This document shows, one piece after another, positions 1-8,672 of a stretch of 64,000 nucleotides of DNA. The DNA comes from Herminiimonas contaminans (GTDB lineage Bacteria; Pseudomonadota; Gammaproteobacteria; Burkholderiales; Burkholderiaceae_D), in the NCBI RefSeq assembly GCF_015645465.1, contig NZ_JADOEL010000002.1:186001-250000 (forward strand), given 5' to 3'. The first letter of the stretch is position 1, and each line of letters opens with the position of its first letter. The notes beneath the pieces are model-generated. The model did not search any database. It had not been told where the DNA came from and saw only the letters and a program-made list of their open reading frames with translations. Position numbers and translations under genes: made by a program.

Positions 1-576
1 AGAGATAGGATCCAGCGCCGAGGTAGGCTCATCCAGCAGCAAGACGTCCGGTTTGACTGCTACACCGCGGGCGATACACAGACGTTGTTGCTGACCACCC
101 GACAGGCTCAAGCCGCTCTTGTTCAGCTTGTCCTTGACTTCGGTCCACAGCGCTGCCTTGTTCAGCGCCCATTCAACGCGCTCATCCATTTCGCCTTTAG
201 GCAGGTTTTCATACAGACGCACACCGAAAGCGATGTTGTCATAGACCGACATCGGGAACGGCGTCGGCTTCTGGAACACCATGCCGACCTTGGCACGCAG
301 CATGTTCACGTCCTGACCTGGTTCCAGGATGTTTTTACCGTGGTACATGATCTTGCCTTCCGCACGTTGGCCTGGGTACAGGTCATACATGCGGTTGAAG
401 GTGCGCAGCAAGGTCGATTTACCGCAGCCCGATGGGCCGATGAATGCCGTTACCTTTTTATCGTGAATATCGAGATTGATATTCTTCAGGCCCTGGAAGG
501 AGCCGTAGTAGAAATTCAGGTTGGCAATTTCGAGGGTCTTTTTATTGGTCATGTCCACAGACGTTTGAGTAGTCAT
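1..576 (-). CDS. pstB: Phosphate ABC transporter ATP-binding protein PstB (3' part outside window)
   Basis: Cytoplasmic ATPase that powers high-affinity phosphate import through PstC/PstA. The 192 visible codons show Walker A (GPSGCGKS, about residues 47-54), a Q-loop (FQKP, 101-104), the ABC signature LSGGQQQR (158-165) and Walker B with the catalytic Glu (LLLDEP, 179-184). The PstB-typical reading frame starts at an ATG 20 bases after the pstA stop. The gene leaves the window before its last quarter, so phoU or phoB beyond it cannot be seen. It is the last visible gene of pstSCAB. Confidence 0.97.
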   Translation of the reverse strand, partial: MTTQTSVDMTNKKTLEIANLNFYYGSFQGLKNINLDIHDKKVTAFIGPSGCGKSTLLRTFNRMYDLYPGQRAEGKIMYHGKNILEPGQDVNMLRAKVGMVFQKPTPFPMSVYDNIAFGVRLYENLPKGEMDERVEWALNKAALWTEVKDKLNKSGLSLSGGQQQRLCIARGVAVKPDVLLLDEPTSALDPIS

Positions 577-596
577 AGCGTTCGCTTGGATTAAAT

Positions 597-1457
597 TCAG
601 TTATGGATTTTTTGATTGAACAAAGAACGCGACAGGATATTCAGTGCCAGTACGCTGAAGGTAATCAGCAGTGCACCGCCCCATGCCAGCGAACGCCAGT
701 TATCGTAAGGACTCATCGCAAACTGATAGATCACCACTGGCAAGTTGGCCATAGGCGCATTCATGTTGGCGCTGTAGAACTGGTTGTTCAACGCAGTAAA
801 TAACAATGGTGCTGTTTCGCCCGAGATACGCGCTACCGCCAGCAGGACGCCGGTAATGACACCCGCCTTGACTGCACGCAGACGCACAAAGGTGGCAACA
901 CGCCAGCGCGGTGCACCGAGTGCGAAAGCTGCTTCACGCAGGCTGGTCGGTACCAGGTTCAACATATTGTCGGTAGTACGCACCACGACCGGGATTGCAA
1001 TCAGCGAGATCGCAAAGCTACCGGCCCAGCCGGAGAAGTGCTTCACGTTTGCCACGTAGACTGCATAGATAAACAAGCCAATCACGATCGAAGGTGCAGA
1101 CAGCATGATGTCAGTCACGAAGCGCGTGATTTTGGCGAACCAGCTGACTTCACCGTATTCCGCCAGGTAGATACCTGCCAGGATGCCGATAGGTGTGCTG
1201 ATAAAGACAGCCGCACCGACCATCAGCAAGCTGCCGACGATGGCATTCATCAGACCGCCGCCTTCGCTACCAGGCGCAGGCGTGGTTTGCGTGAAGATCG
1301 CCAGGTTGATCGCCCCTACGCCTTTGATCACCAGTGTGAACAGGATCCACATCAGGAAGAACAAGCCCAGCAACATCGCCAGGAAGGACAGCGCAATACC
1401 GACGCGATGGATAAACAAGCGTTTCCGATAAACCGGATTCATGGTTTCGGTTTTCAT
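597..1457 (-). CDS. pstA: Phosphate ABC transporter permease PstA
   Basis: Inner-membrane permease of the Pst phosphate importer, 286 residues, normal for PstA. It has a first membrane segment at about 16-45, then five more. The cytoplasmic coupling motif has the usual [12 protein letters not shown] form at about 175-186. The start ATG overlaps the pstC stop by 4 bases (ATGA), so the two permeases are probably translationally coupled, as expected for the PstC/PstA heterodimer. Confidence 0.96.
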   Translation of the reverse strand: MKTETMNPVYRKRLFIHRVGIALSFLAMLLGLFFLMWILFTLVIKGVGAINLAIFTQTTPAPGSEGGGLMNAIVGSLLMVGAAVFISTPIGILAGIYLAEYGEVSWFAKITRFVTDIMLSAPSIVIGLFIYAVYVANVKHFSGWAGSFAISLIAIPVVVRTTDNMLNLVPTSLREAAFALGAPRWRVATFVRLRAVKAGVITGVLLAVARISGETAPLLFTALNNQFYSANMNAPMANLPVVIYQFAMSPYDNWRSLAWGGALLITFSVLALNILSRSLFNQKIHN

Positions 1458-2482
1458 TTAGCGCCCTCCTTGCGGGACATGCCCATCAACATCAGCTTCG
1501 CGGCCGAGAGGACGAGGAAAGTAATCACGAACAGGATCAGGCCGAGGGCAAACAGTGACGATACGTGCAACACCGATTCCGCTTCAGCGAATTCATTTGC
1601 CAGTGTCGAAGCGATACTGTTGCCAGCCGCAAACAGTGACCACGACAATTTATGCGCATTACCAATGACGAAGGTAATCGCCATGGTTTCACCCAGTGCA
1701 CGCCCCAGTCCCAGCATCACACCACCGACTACACCGATACGGGTGTATGGCAATACGACTTTGCGTACCACCTCCCACTTGGTGCAACCCAGTGCGTAGG
1801 CTGATTCTTTCAGGACTGGCGGCACGATTTCAAAGACGTCGCGCATCACGGAAGCGATGAACGGGATGATCATTACTGCCAGGATGATGCCCGCAGCCAG
1901 GATACCGATACCCATCATCGGACCCTTGAACAGATTGCCGATGACCGGCAGCTGGCCCAGAGTCGCAGCCAGTGCCGGCTGGATGTAATCCGAGAACAAT
2001 GGCGCAAATACAAACAAACCCCACATACCGTAGATGATACTTGGCACACCTGCCAACAACTCAACTGCGGTGCCCAGTGGTCGTTTCAACCAGGCCGGGC
2101 AAATTTCCGTGAGGAATAAAGCGATGCCGAAGCTGATCGGGAAAGCGATCGCCAGGGCGATGAGAGATGTAGCTAAAGTGCCGACAATGGCAATTGCTGC
2201 GCCATATTGATCGTTGACTGGATCCCACTCAACGCTGGTCACGAATGGCAGACCGAATTCTTTTAACGCTGGCCATGCCCCTATCATCAGGGATGCAATG
2301 ATGCCCAGCAAAACGAACAAAACGCTCAGCGCGAAGATGAACGTTACTTTATGAAATAAAAAATCCTGCAGACGCTGCTTGCGCATGGTGGCCATCAGCG
2401 CTTTGCTGAAAATGCCGCTTTCACTATTTTCTTTATCGATAGTCATTGCGTGGGCAGGAATAGTATTAAGACTTGCGCTCAT
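1454..2482 (-). CDS. pstC: Phosphate ABC transporter permease PstC
   Basis: Second permease of the Pst importer, 342 residues. A long cytoplasmic N-terminal stretch (about 1-45) precedes the first membrane segment, followed by the usual transport domain with the coupling motif [12 protein letters not shown] at about residues 226-237. It is separated from pstS by 100 bases that contain a strong hairpin (2501-2544), which probably makes pstCAB expressed below pstS. The stop overlaps the pstA start by 4 bases. Confidence 0.96.
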   Translation of the reverse strand: MSASLNTIPAHAMTIDKENSESGIFSKALMATMRKQRLQDFLFHKVTFIFALSVLFVLLGIIASLMIGAWPALKEFGLPFVTSVEWDPVNDQYGAAIAIVGTLATSLIALAIAFPISFGIALFLTEICPAWLKRPLGTAVELLAGVPSIIYGMWGLFVFAPLFSDYIQPALAATLGQLPVIGNLFKGPMMGIGILAAGIILAVMIIPFIASVMRDVFEIVPPVLKESAYALGCTKWEVVRKVVLPYTRIGVVGGVMLGLGRALGETMAITFVIGNAHKLSWSLFAAGNSIASTLANEFAEAESVLHVSSLFALGLILFVITFLVLSAAKLMLMGMSRKEGAK

Positions 2483-2500
2483 AATTATTTGGTTTTAAGC

Positions 2501-2544
2501 AGGGCTGCCTCAGCGCATCTTGCGATGTGTACCGAGACAGCCCT
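2501..2544 (-). promoter_or_regulatory. Intercistronic hairpin between pstS and pstC
   Basis: The arms 2501-2511 (AGGGCTGCCTC) and 2534-2544 (GAGACAGCCCT) pair over 11 positions with one G-U. A second small hairpin (CATC, GCAA loop, GATG) sits in the loop. No T-run follows on the minus strand, so it is more likely an RNA-stabilising or attenuating element than a simple terminator. It fits the need for more periplasmic PstS than membrane PstCAB. Confidence 0.7.
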
Positions 2545-2582
2545 TGGTTAAATAGCGACTGAATCTGCGATTAAATCAGCTC

Positions 2583-3626
2583 TTACCAAATAGCCTTGCC
2601 GGAAGCATCTTTGACATTTGCTTTCCATGCGTCCTGAACCAATTTCACAACTGGTGCAGGCATTGCAACGTAGTCCAGGTCGGAAGCCATAGCGCCGCCG
2701 TTTTTGTAGGACCAGTCAAAGAATTTCAACACTTCTTTAGCGCGTTCAGCCGATGCTTGCGATTTGTGCAAGAGGATGAAAGATGCGCCAGTGATAGGCC
2801 AGCTCGATTTACCAGCCTGGTTGGTCAGAATCACGCCCATACCTGGGGTTTTTGCCCAATCAGCACCAGCTGCAGCTGCTTTGAATGTTTCGTCGTCAGG
2901 TTGTACGAATTGACCGTCACGGTTTTTCAACTGGGTGTGGGACATTTTGTTCTTTTTAGCGTACGCGTACTCTACGTAGCCGATCGAACCTTTGATACGT
3001 TGAACGTTAGCTGCAACGCCTTCGTTACCTTTGCCGCCCACGCCTGCTGGCCATTTAACTGCTGTACCTGCGCCCACGCCTTCTTTGAAGTCAGCATTGG
3101 TTTTCGACAGGAAGTCGGTCCACAAGAATGTGGTGCCCGAGCCGTCCGAACGGTGCACAACGGTGATGTCGGAATCTGTCAGTTTTGCACCTGGGTTCAA
3201 TGCAGTGATACGTGCATCGTTCCATTTGGTGATTTTGCCGAGGTAGATGTTAGCCAGTACTTCTGGCGTCATTTTCAATTGACCTGGGGTGATGCCGTCC
3301 AGGTTGACGATAGGCACAACGCCGCCCATGATCGCCGGGAATTGCAGCAAGCCTTCAGCTTCCAGCTCTTCTTCTTTCAGCGGCATGTCGGATGCGCCGA
3401 AATCAACGGTTTTTGCCTTGATTTGTTTAATGCCGCCGCCGGAGCCGATGGATTGATAGTTCAAGCCAGTGCCGGTTGCTGCTTTATAGGATTCTGCCCA
3501 TTTGGAATAAATAGGGTAAGGGAAGGTCGCGCCAGCACCTGTAATATCAGCTGCTACTGCGGAAGAGAACGCCACTGCTGCGACTGCAGCTACCATGGCG
3601 GTTTTAACAAATTGATTCAATCGCAT
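2583..3626 (-). CDS. pstS: Periplasmic phosphate-binding protein PstS
   Basis: Substrate-binding subunit of the Pst phosphate importer, 347 residues. A Sec signal peptide covers about residues 1-25 (positive start, alanine-rich core, AVA cleavage site). The mature protein opens with the PstS hallmark ITGAGATFPYPIYSKW. Phosphate-binding loops are visible (GSGGGIKQI, DFGASDMPL, and HRSDGSGTT about halfway). A good AGGAG lies before the ATG. Upstream are a minus-strand Pho box and a TAGAGT -10, so it is predicted to be PhoB-activated. It is the first gene of pstSCAB. Confidence 0.97.
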   Translation of the reverse strand: MRLNQFVKTAMVAAVAAVAFSSAVAADITGAGATFPYPIYSKWAESYKAATGTGLNYQSIGSGGGIKQIKAKTVDFGASDMPLKEEELEAEGLLQFPAIMGGVVPIVNLDGITPGQLKMTPEVLANIYLGKITKWNDARITALNPGAKLTDSDITVVHRSDGSGTTFLWTDFLSKTNADFKEGVGAGTAVKWPAGVGGKGNEGVAANVQRIKGSIGYVEYAYAKKNKMSHTQLKNRDGQFVQPDDETFKAAAAGADWAKTPGMGVILTNQAGKSSWPITGASFILLHKSQASAERAKEVLKFFDWSYKNGGAMASDLDYVAMPAPVVKLVQDAWKANVKDASGKAIW

Positions 3627-3663
3627 AACTGCTCCTTAGGGTTAACTAAATAAGACAGTGCGA

Positions 3664-3696
3664 ACTCTAGCGAACAATTATGACAGCTTTATGACT
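3664..3696 (-). promoter_or_regulatory. Pho box and promoter of pstSCAB
   Basis: On the minus strand the half-sites AGTCAT (3696-3691) and TGTCAT (3685-3680) lie exactly 11 bases apart, the PhoB direct-repeat pitch. Ten bases after the second half-site comes TAGAGT (3669-3664), a plausible -10 with the Pho box taking the place of the -35. The predicted start of transcription lies about 30 bases before the pstS ATG. This follows the known PhoB promoter layout; binding itself is inferred. Confidence 0.8.
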
Positions 3697-3738
3697 TCGG
3701 AAAAATCATGTCATAAACTTGATTTTGGACAAAAAAGC

Positions 3739-3772
3739 TTGTCATTAAGTTGTCATAATGGGTCACTACACT
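3739..3772 (+). promoter_or_regulatory. Pho box and promoter of ppk-sixA
   Basis: The plus strand carries TTGTCATTAAGTTGTCATAA at 3739-3758: two TGTCAT half-sites (3740, 3751) 11 bases apart. Ten bases after the second is TACACT (3767-3772), a possible -10. This is the same geometry as the pstS box on the other strand and the olsB box at 11384. A further isolated TGTCAT at 3709 is out of phase. The ppk start lies only 15 bases beyond the -10, so the leader would be very short. Confidence 0.78.
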
Positions 3773-3786
3773 CTGCGAGGTCACCA

Positions 3787-5904
3787 ATGGCCAAAGTCAA
3801 GAAAATGCACAAGAAAGCCGTAGCAGAAGCCGTTTCCGCCCCAGTATTACCGCAAAGCGCCATCTATTTAAACCGTGAATTGTCACAATTGGCCTTTAAC
3901 CGCCGGGTACTGGCGCAGGCCGAGAATCCGGACGTCCCGCTGCTGGAACGCTTGAAATATTTGTGTATCGTCAGTAATAACCTGGATGAACTGTTTGAAG
4001 TCAGGATCGCCAGCCTGCTAGCCAATAATCACATGGAAGGCGAGTTCATCGAACCGCCTGCCCTGTCGGCCGCGCTGGCAGTGGCCGGCGCCGAATGTCA
4101 TCAGATCGTCGAACGCCAGTACCGCGTCTTGAATGAGAGCGTGCTGCCACAGCTGGCGCAGGAAGGCATCCATTTATTACGAGACCAGGACCGTAATGAT
4201 GCGCAGCGCGCCTGGGTGAAGGCTTATTTCGACCGTGAAGTGCGCCCTTTGCTGACGCCTATCGGCCTCGATCCGGCCCATCCGTTCCCGCAAGTTGTTA
4301 ATAAGAGTCTGAATTTCATCGTTGAACTGTCCGGCAAAGACGCTTTTGGCCGCGGTACCGCGATTGCCATCCTCAAAGCGCCACGCGTTTTGCCGCGTGT
4401 CATACAACTGCCGCCGGAATTATCCAAGAACGGCGTCTCTTTCTGCCTGCTGTCCTCCATCATCCATGCCCATATCAACGACCTGTTCAGTGGTCGTGAA
4501 GTACTGGCCTACTCGCAGTTCCGTGTCACACGCAACAGCGACCTGTGGGTAGATGAAGAAGAGGTGAAAAACCTGCGCCAGGCCTTGCAAGGCGAGCTGC
4601 AAAGCCGCAATTTCGGTGTCGCTGTGCGTCTGGAAGTGGCAAAAAACTGCCCACCACACCTGTCACAATTCCTGCTGGAACAGTTTTCCATCGATAAAAA
4701 CCGCCTGTATGCGGTCGATGGCCCAGTGAACATGGTGCGCCTGTCCGAGCTGATAGATCATGTCACCAAGCCGGAACTGCGTTTCCCGCCCTATTCACCG
4801 ATGTATCCGCCCAAGCTGGCAAATGCCGACTTGTTTGCAGTTGTAGGCAAGCACGATGTGCTGCTGCACCACCCGTTCCAGTCTTTCCAGCCGGTGCTCG
4901 AATTCATCCGCAGCGCGGCGCAGGACCCGGACGTGGTCGCCATCAAGCAGACTATTTACCGTACCGGTATGAACTCCGACCTGATGGAGTCGCTGATCCT
5001 GGCGGCGCAACGCGGCAAGGAAGTGACGGTAGTCGTTGAATTGATGGCGCGTTTTGACGAAGAAGCGAACATTAACTGGGCAGATCGCCTGGAACGCGCC
5101 GGCGCACAAGTCGTGTACGGCGTGGTGGGCCTGAAAACCCACGCCAAACTGGCGCTGGTCATCCGCCGCGAAGCGGGCGCACTACGCTACTACGCACACA
5201 TGGGTACCGGTAACTACCATCCGAGCACCACCAAGTTCTATACCGATTTCGGCCTGTTGACCGCGAATCCGGCCATTGCTACCGAGGTGAATGAAGTCTT
5301 TATCCACCTCACCAGCCTGACTAAGCCAAAGAAACTGGATCATCTGTGGCTGGCGCCTTTCGCCCTGCAAAAGGAGTTCATACGCGCCATCCGCAACGAA
5401 GCGAAGATCGCGCGCCTGGGACGCCCTGGCCGCATCATCGCCAAAATGAATGCTTTGTTGGATGAATCCGTCATCCGCGCCTTGTATGCTGCGTCTGCCG
5501 ATGGCGTAAAAATCGATCTCATCGTGCGTGGTGCCTGCGCGCTGCGCCCTGGTGTGCCGGGCTTGTCGGATAACATCCGCGTCCGCTCCATCGTCGGTCG
5601 CTTCCTCGAGCACAGCCGCATTTATTACTTCCGTAACGACCTGGCGCACGATGTCTATCTGTCCAGCGCGGACTGGATGAACCGCAATCTGTTCCGCCGT
5701 ATCGAAGTCGCCTTCCCAATACTCGATCCGGCGTTAAAAAAACGTGTGATTGCAGAAGGTCTGGACCCCTACCTCAAAGACAATTTGAATTCATGGGAAC
5801 TAGATTCCAACGGCGTCTATCAAAAACGTAAGCCTCGGGGAAAATCCGGCGCATTCAGCGCACAACAACATCTGATGCAGGTATTAGGCAACCCTGTGGA
5901 GTAA
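3787..5904 (+). CDS. ppk: Polyphosphate kinase (Ppk1)
   Basis: Makes inorganic polyphosphate reversibly from ATP. 705 residues from the ATG at 3787, which follows GAGG; an in-frame ATG at 3658 lies upstream of the Pho box and is unlikely. The N-terminal domain begins with YLNRELSQLAFNRRV. The two phospholipase D-like catalytic domains contain the histidines of KTHAKL (H452, the phosphorylated one by family analogy) and AHMGTGNYH (H471). The C-terminal part ends with YLSSADWMNRN and LDPYLKDN. sixA follows 4 bases after the stop. A Pho box in front predicts induction by phosphate limitation. Confidence 0.97.
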   Translation: MAKVKKMHKKAVAEAVSAPVLPQSAIYLNRELSQLAFNRRVLAQAENPDVPLLERLKYLCIVSNNLDELFEVRIASLLANNHMEGEFIEPPALSAALAVAGAECHQIVERQYRVLNESVLPQLAQEGIHLLRDQDRNDAQRAWVKAYFDREVRPLLTPIGLDPAHPFPQVVNKSLNFIVELSGKDAFGRGTAIAILKAPRVLPRVIQLPPELSKNGVSFCLLSSIIHAHINDLFSGREVLAYSQFRVTRNSDLWVDEEEVKNLRQALQGELQSRNFGVAVRLEVAKNCPPHLSQFLLEQFSIDKNRLYAVDGPVNMVRLSELIDHVTKPELRFPPYSPMYPPKLANADLFAVVGKHDVLLHHPFQSFQPVLEFIRSAAQDPDVVAIKQTIYRTGMNSDLMESLILAAQRGKEVTVVVELMARFDEEANINWADRLERAGAQVVYGVVGLKTHAKLALVIRREAGALRYYAHMGTGNYHPSTTKFYTDFGLLTANPAIATEVNEVFIHLTSLTKPKKLDHLWLAPFALQKEFIRAIRNEAKIARLGRPGRIIAKMNALLDESVIRALYAASADGVKIDLIVRGACALRPGVPGLSDNIRVRSIVGRFLEHSRIYYFRNDLAHDVYLSSADWMNRNLFRRIEVAFPILDPALKKRVIAEGLDPYLKDNLNSWELDSNGVYQKRKPRGKSGAFSAQQHLMQVLGNPVE

Positions 5905-5908
5905 CAAA

Positions 5909-6367
5909 ATGGAACTGATCTTGTGGCGGCATGCAGAAGCGGAAATGGGTGAACCCGATGAAGGCCGTGCATTGACCGCAAAAGGTCACAAGCAGGCTTG
6001 GAAGATGGCTGAGTGGCTGGACCATAACCTGCCCAATAGCTGCAAGATCCTGGTCAGTCCCGCCACCCGTACGGTACAGACCGCAGAGGCCCTGGGGCGC
6101 AAGTTCAAGATCGTTGACGATCTGAGCCCCGAATCCACGGTGGAAAAAATCCTGGCCGCCACCAACTGGCCGGATAGCCGCGAACCAGTACTGGTCATCG
6201 GCCATCAGCCGACGCTGGGTCAGCTGGCCGCCACGCTGGTCACCGGCAGCCCGCAAGACTGGACTATCCGCAAAGGTAATGTCTGGTGGATAGTGCAGCG
6301 CGAGCGCGGTGATATCTCTGGCAATTACGTGCGCGCAGTCATGGCGCCGGACCTGCTGACCAAATAA
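5909..6367 (+). CDS. sixA: Phosphohistidine phosphatase SixA
   Basis: Small histidine-phosphatase-superfamily enzyme, 152 residues. The RH motif is at R7-H8 and the second catalytic histidine in VIGHQP at H99. SixA in E. coli removes phosphate from histidine on phosphotransfer proteins. It lies 4 bases after ppk and so is probably co-transcribed from the Pho-box promoter. Whether it acts on Ppk's phosphohistidine or on a phosphorelay or PTS protein cannot be told from sequence. Confidence 0.9.
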   Translation: MELILWRHAEAEMGEPDEGRALTAKGHKQAWKMAEWLDHNLPNSCKILVSPATRTVQTAEALGRKFKIVDDLSPESTVEKILAATNWPDSREPVLVIGHQPTLGQLAATLVTGSPQDWTIRKGNVWWIVQRERGDISGNYVRAVMAPDLLTK

Positions 6368-6376
6368 GCACCATCC

Positions 6377-6781
6377 TCACTCCAGACCGAACAAACCGTC
6401 TTTATCAAGGATGGCATAGGTAATTTCGGGATTCCGTTCCAGACACTTGCGGATAGCAGCGGGTATCGTTTGCTTCGTTTTGCGACACAAGCCCAGCTGT
6501 TCTTCCAGCACGATGTTCAAACCACGTACGGTACGCACCTCATTCAGGCCCGGACTGATTTGCAGCGCGATCCCCAGCTGCGCATACATGCGTTCTTCCA
6601 TGTGCTTGAGGTCGGCATAGCTGCTGATCGCCTCTATCCGCGCGATCAGCTTTTTTTCTTCCATCTTGGTTAAACGCAAGATACGCAGGTCGCCCGCAGG
6701 ATTGCCCAGCAACGCATCACGCTCGCAAGTGCACAGGCCTTGCGGGCATTCTTCACGCATTACAAACGGCGGCGACTGCAT
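6377..6781 (-). CDS. Hypothetical protein with CxxxxCxC N-terminus
   Basis: 134 residues from the ATG at 6781, chosen because GGAG lies 6 bases before it; an ATG at 6814 gives 11 extra residues with no ribosome site. I do not recognise the family with confidence. A short N-terminal segment carries CPQGLCTC (about residues 12-19). Then comes a basic linker (RILRLTKMEEKK) and a mainly helical domain. Two further Cys sit at about 96 and 110. It converges on sixA and stands upstream of nothing obvious, so context gives no role. Confidence 0.75.
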   Translation of the reverse strand: MQSPPFVMREECPQGLCTCERDALLGNPAGDLRILRLTKMEEKKLIARIEAISSYADLKHMEERMYAQLGIALQISPGLNEVRTVRGLNIVLEEQLGLCRKTKQTIPAAIRKCLERNPEITYAILDKDGLFGLE

Positions 6782-6835
6782 GGCATCACTCCATGACGAT
6801 ATCGGTGTCAGCACATACCGGGGGCTAACGACCGC

Positions 6836-7177
6836 TTACACTTTCTTGACGAACTCCGACTTCAGGCTCATCGCGCCAAAGCCATCGATCTTGCAATCGA
6901 TATCGTGGTCGCTATCAACCAGGCGGATGTTTTTAACCTTGGTTCCTACTTTAAGCACACCGCCCGAACCTTTCAACTTCAAATCCTTGATGATGGTCAC
7001 GGTATCACCATCCTGCAACACCGTCCCGACTGCATCGCGATACACCTTGGCCTGCTCGCTGGCTTCAACTGCTGCCTGCGCTGACCACTCATGCGCGCAC
7101 TCAGGGCAAATATACAGGCTGCCGTCTTCGTAGGTGTATTCGGAATTACATTGCGGGCATGCCGGCAAATTGCTCAT
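6836..7177 (-). CDS. yjdM: PhnA/YjdM family zinc-ribbon protein
   Basis: 113 residues, full length for the family. An N-terminal zinc ribbon uses C7, C10, C24 and C27 (CPQC, CPEC). The C-terminal PhnA domain holds the motifs [15 protein letters not shown] and [11 protein letters not shown]. The family was named for the phosphonate operon of E. coli but its role there was later discounted; YjdM function is not settled. It sits beside phosphate genes, which may be chance. An AAGGACACC stretch precedes the ATG. Confidence 0.93.
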   Translation of the reverse strand: MSNLPACPQCNSEYTYEDGSLYICPECAHEWSAQAAVEASEQAKVYRDAVGTVLQDGDTVTIIKDLKLKGSGGVLKVGTKVKNIRLVDSDHDIDCKIDGFGAMSLKSEFVKKV

Positions 7178-7437
7178 AAGGTGTCCTTACAGATAAAGCG
7201 TTACTGAAAGTCGCCAGTATACAACCTGCCCTTCCAGTAGCTGCACTTTGCCGCAACAGCAGGCTTTCATCCGCTTAATTTTTTATGTTATTCTGCTTGC
7301 GCTGTCGCACGTAGCTGCGCACGCCGTAAGCGTTTACGTCAATCAACGCGCAACCAGCCATGCATCATGGCGGGAGTGCGCTGACGTATGTGCTGCAGCG
7401 GGCTCCCGGGATCATGGTGTTATACGGAGTCTGTTAC

Positions 7438-8613
7438 ATGTCTGAAGCATCCCCGCGTTTTGATACTGCGTATCGTCATCTGATCTGGAAGACGCTCGCC
7501 CTCTTTCTTTCCTATCTCGCTGTTGCCATGTCCTTGCCGGTACTACCGGTCTATGTCACGCAGCAGCTGCACTACGGCAACGTACTCGCCGGTCTCGCCG
7601 TCGGTATCACCTTCCTCGCCACCATCCTGACCCGCAGCCAGGCCGGCACGCTGACCGACCGCATAGGCGGCAAACACAGCATGCGGCGCGGCCTGGTGAT
7701 TTACACCATCGCCAGCCTGGTGTGCTGGGTCTCGGCTTGGCCCCTCTTCCCTATTTCATTCAGCTATGGCTTGCTGATCGTCGGTCGCCTGCTGCTCGGC
7801 TGGGGGGAAAGCCTGGCGCTGGTCGGCATGCTGGGCTGGAGCATAGAACAGATGGGACCTGCGCGCGCCGGTCGCGTCATCGCCTTGTCCGGCATGGCCA
7901 TCTACGGTGCCTTTGCCGTCGGCAGCCCGCTCGGCCTCGCGATCTTCCAGCACTTTGGCTTCACTGGCCTGATGCTGGTGTGTGCCACCCTGCCTTTGCT
8001 CGGGCTGGCCATGATCAAGAACATGCCGGAAGGCGCATTGCAAAACGGCGTACGGGAATCGTTCTGGCGCATCCTCGGCCGCATCTGGCGCCCCGGCCTG
8101 ACCGTGGGCTTGCAAGGTGTCGGTTTTGCCGCACTGGGCGCTTTCATTACGCTGCACTTCATCAATCAGGGCTGGGCCTATGGCAGCCTGGGCCTGACCT
8201 TGTTTGGCAGCGGCTTTGTCGGCATGCGTTTATTCTGCGGCCACCTACCTGACAAGATAGGCGGCAGCCGTGTCGCCATCGTTTCACTGGCGATCGAAGC
8301 GACCGGTCAATTCCTGCTGTGGAGCGCCAACGAACCAGCCTGGGCCTTACTCGGCGCATTGCTGACCGGCATCGGCTGTTCGATGATCTTCCCGTCGATG
8401 GGAATGGAAGTGGTCAAGCGCGTCCCACCGCAATTACGCGGCACCGCAGTCGGTGGTTTCGCCGCCTTCCAGGACATCGCCTATGGCTTGACCGGGCCAG
8501 TAGCGGGTCTGTTTGCCGATCACTATGGTTATGCGTCGGTGTTCCTGGTCGGCGGCATCGCCGCAACCATGGGTATAGGTACCGCGATACTGACAGGCAG
8601 GGAAAAGACTTGA
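7438..8613 (+). CDS. MFS transporter, YhhS/YfcJ-like
   Basis: 391 residues with about 12 membrane segments. The start at 7438 has GGAG 8 bases upstream; an in-frame ATG at 7360 would add 26 non-membrane residues without a site. Features include the MFS loop 2-3 motif GTLTDRIGGKHSMRRG at about residues 63-78 and an N-terminal segment SLPVLPVYV. Its style is that of the UPF0226 (YhhS/YfcJ) efflux permeases. Substrate unknown. It converges with the glycosyltransferase gene across a paired hairpin. Confidence 0.85.
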   Translation: MSEASPRFDTAYRHLIWKTLALFLSYLAVAMSLPVLPVYVTQQLHYGNVLAGLAVGITFLATILTRSQAGTLTDRIGGKHSMRRGLVIYTIASLVCWVSAWPLFPISFSYGLLIVGRLLLGWGESLALVGMLGWSIEQMGPARAGRVIALSGMAIYGAFAVGSPLGLAIFQHFGFTGLMLVCATLPLLGLAMIKNMPEGALQNGVRESFWRILGRIWRPGLTVGLQGVGFAALGAFITLHFINQGWAYGSLGLTLFGSGFVGMRLFCGHLPDKIGGSRVAIVSLAIEATGQFLLWSANEPAWALLGALLTGIGCSMIFPSMGMEVVKRVPPQLRGTAVGGFAAFQDIAYGLTGPVAGLFADHYGYASVFLVGGIAATMGIGTAILTGREKT

Positions 8614-8615
8614 AC

Positions 8616-8669
8616 TGAGGTATGAACAAGGACGAGTACTGCGCTATGCAGCGGAGTACTCGCACCTCA
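8616..8669. terminator. Two-part hairpin between convergent genes
   Basis: Inner arms CGAGTACT (8633-8640) and AGTACTCG (8655-8662) pair perfectly, with GCGCT/AGCG pairing continuing inside. Outer arms TGAGGT (8616-8621) and ACCTCA (8664-8669) also pair. It lies between the convergent stops of the MFS gene and the glycosyltransferase gene and could end both transcripts. No clear T-run, so termination efficiency is uncertain. Confidence 0.6.
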
Positions 8670-8672
8670 ACA

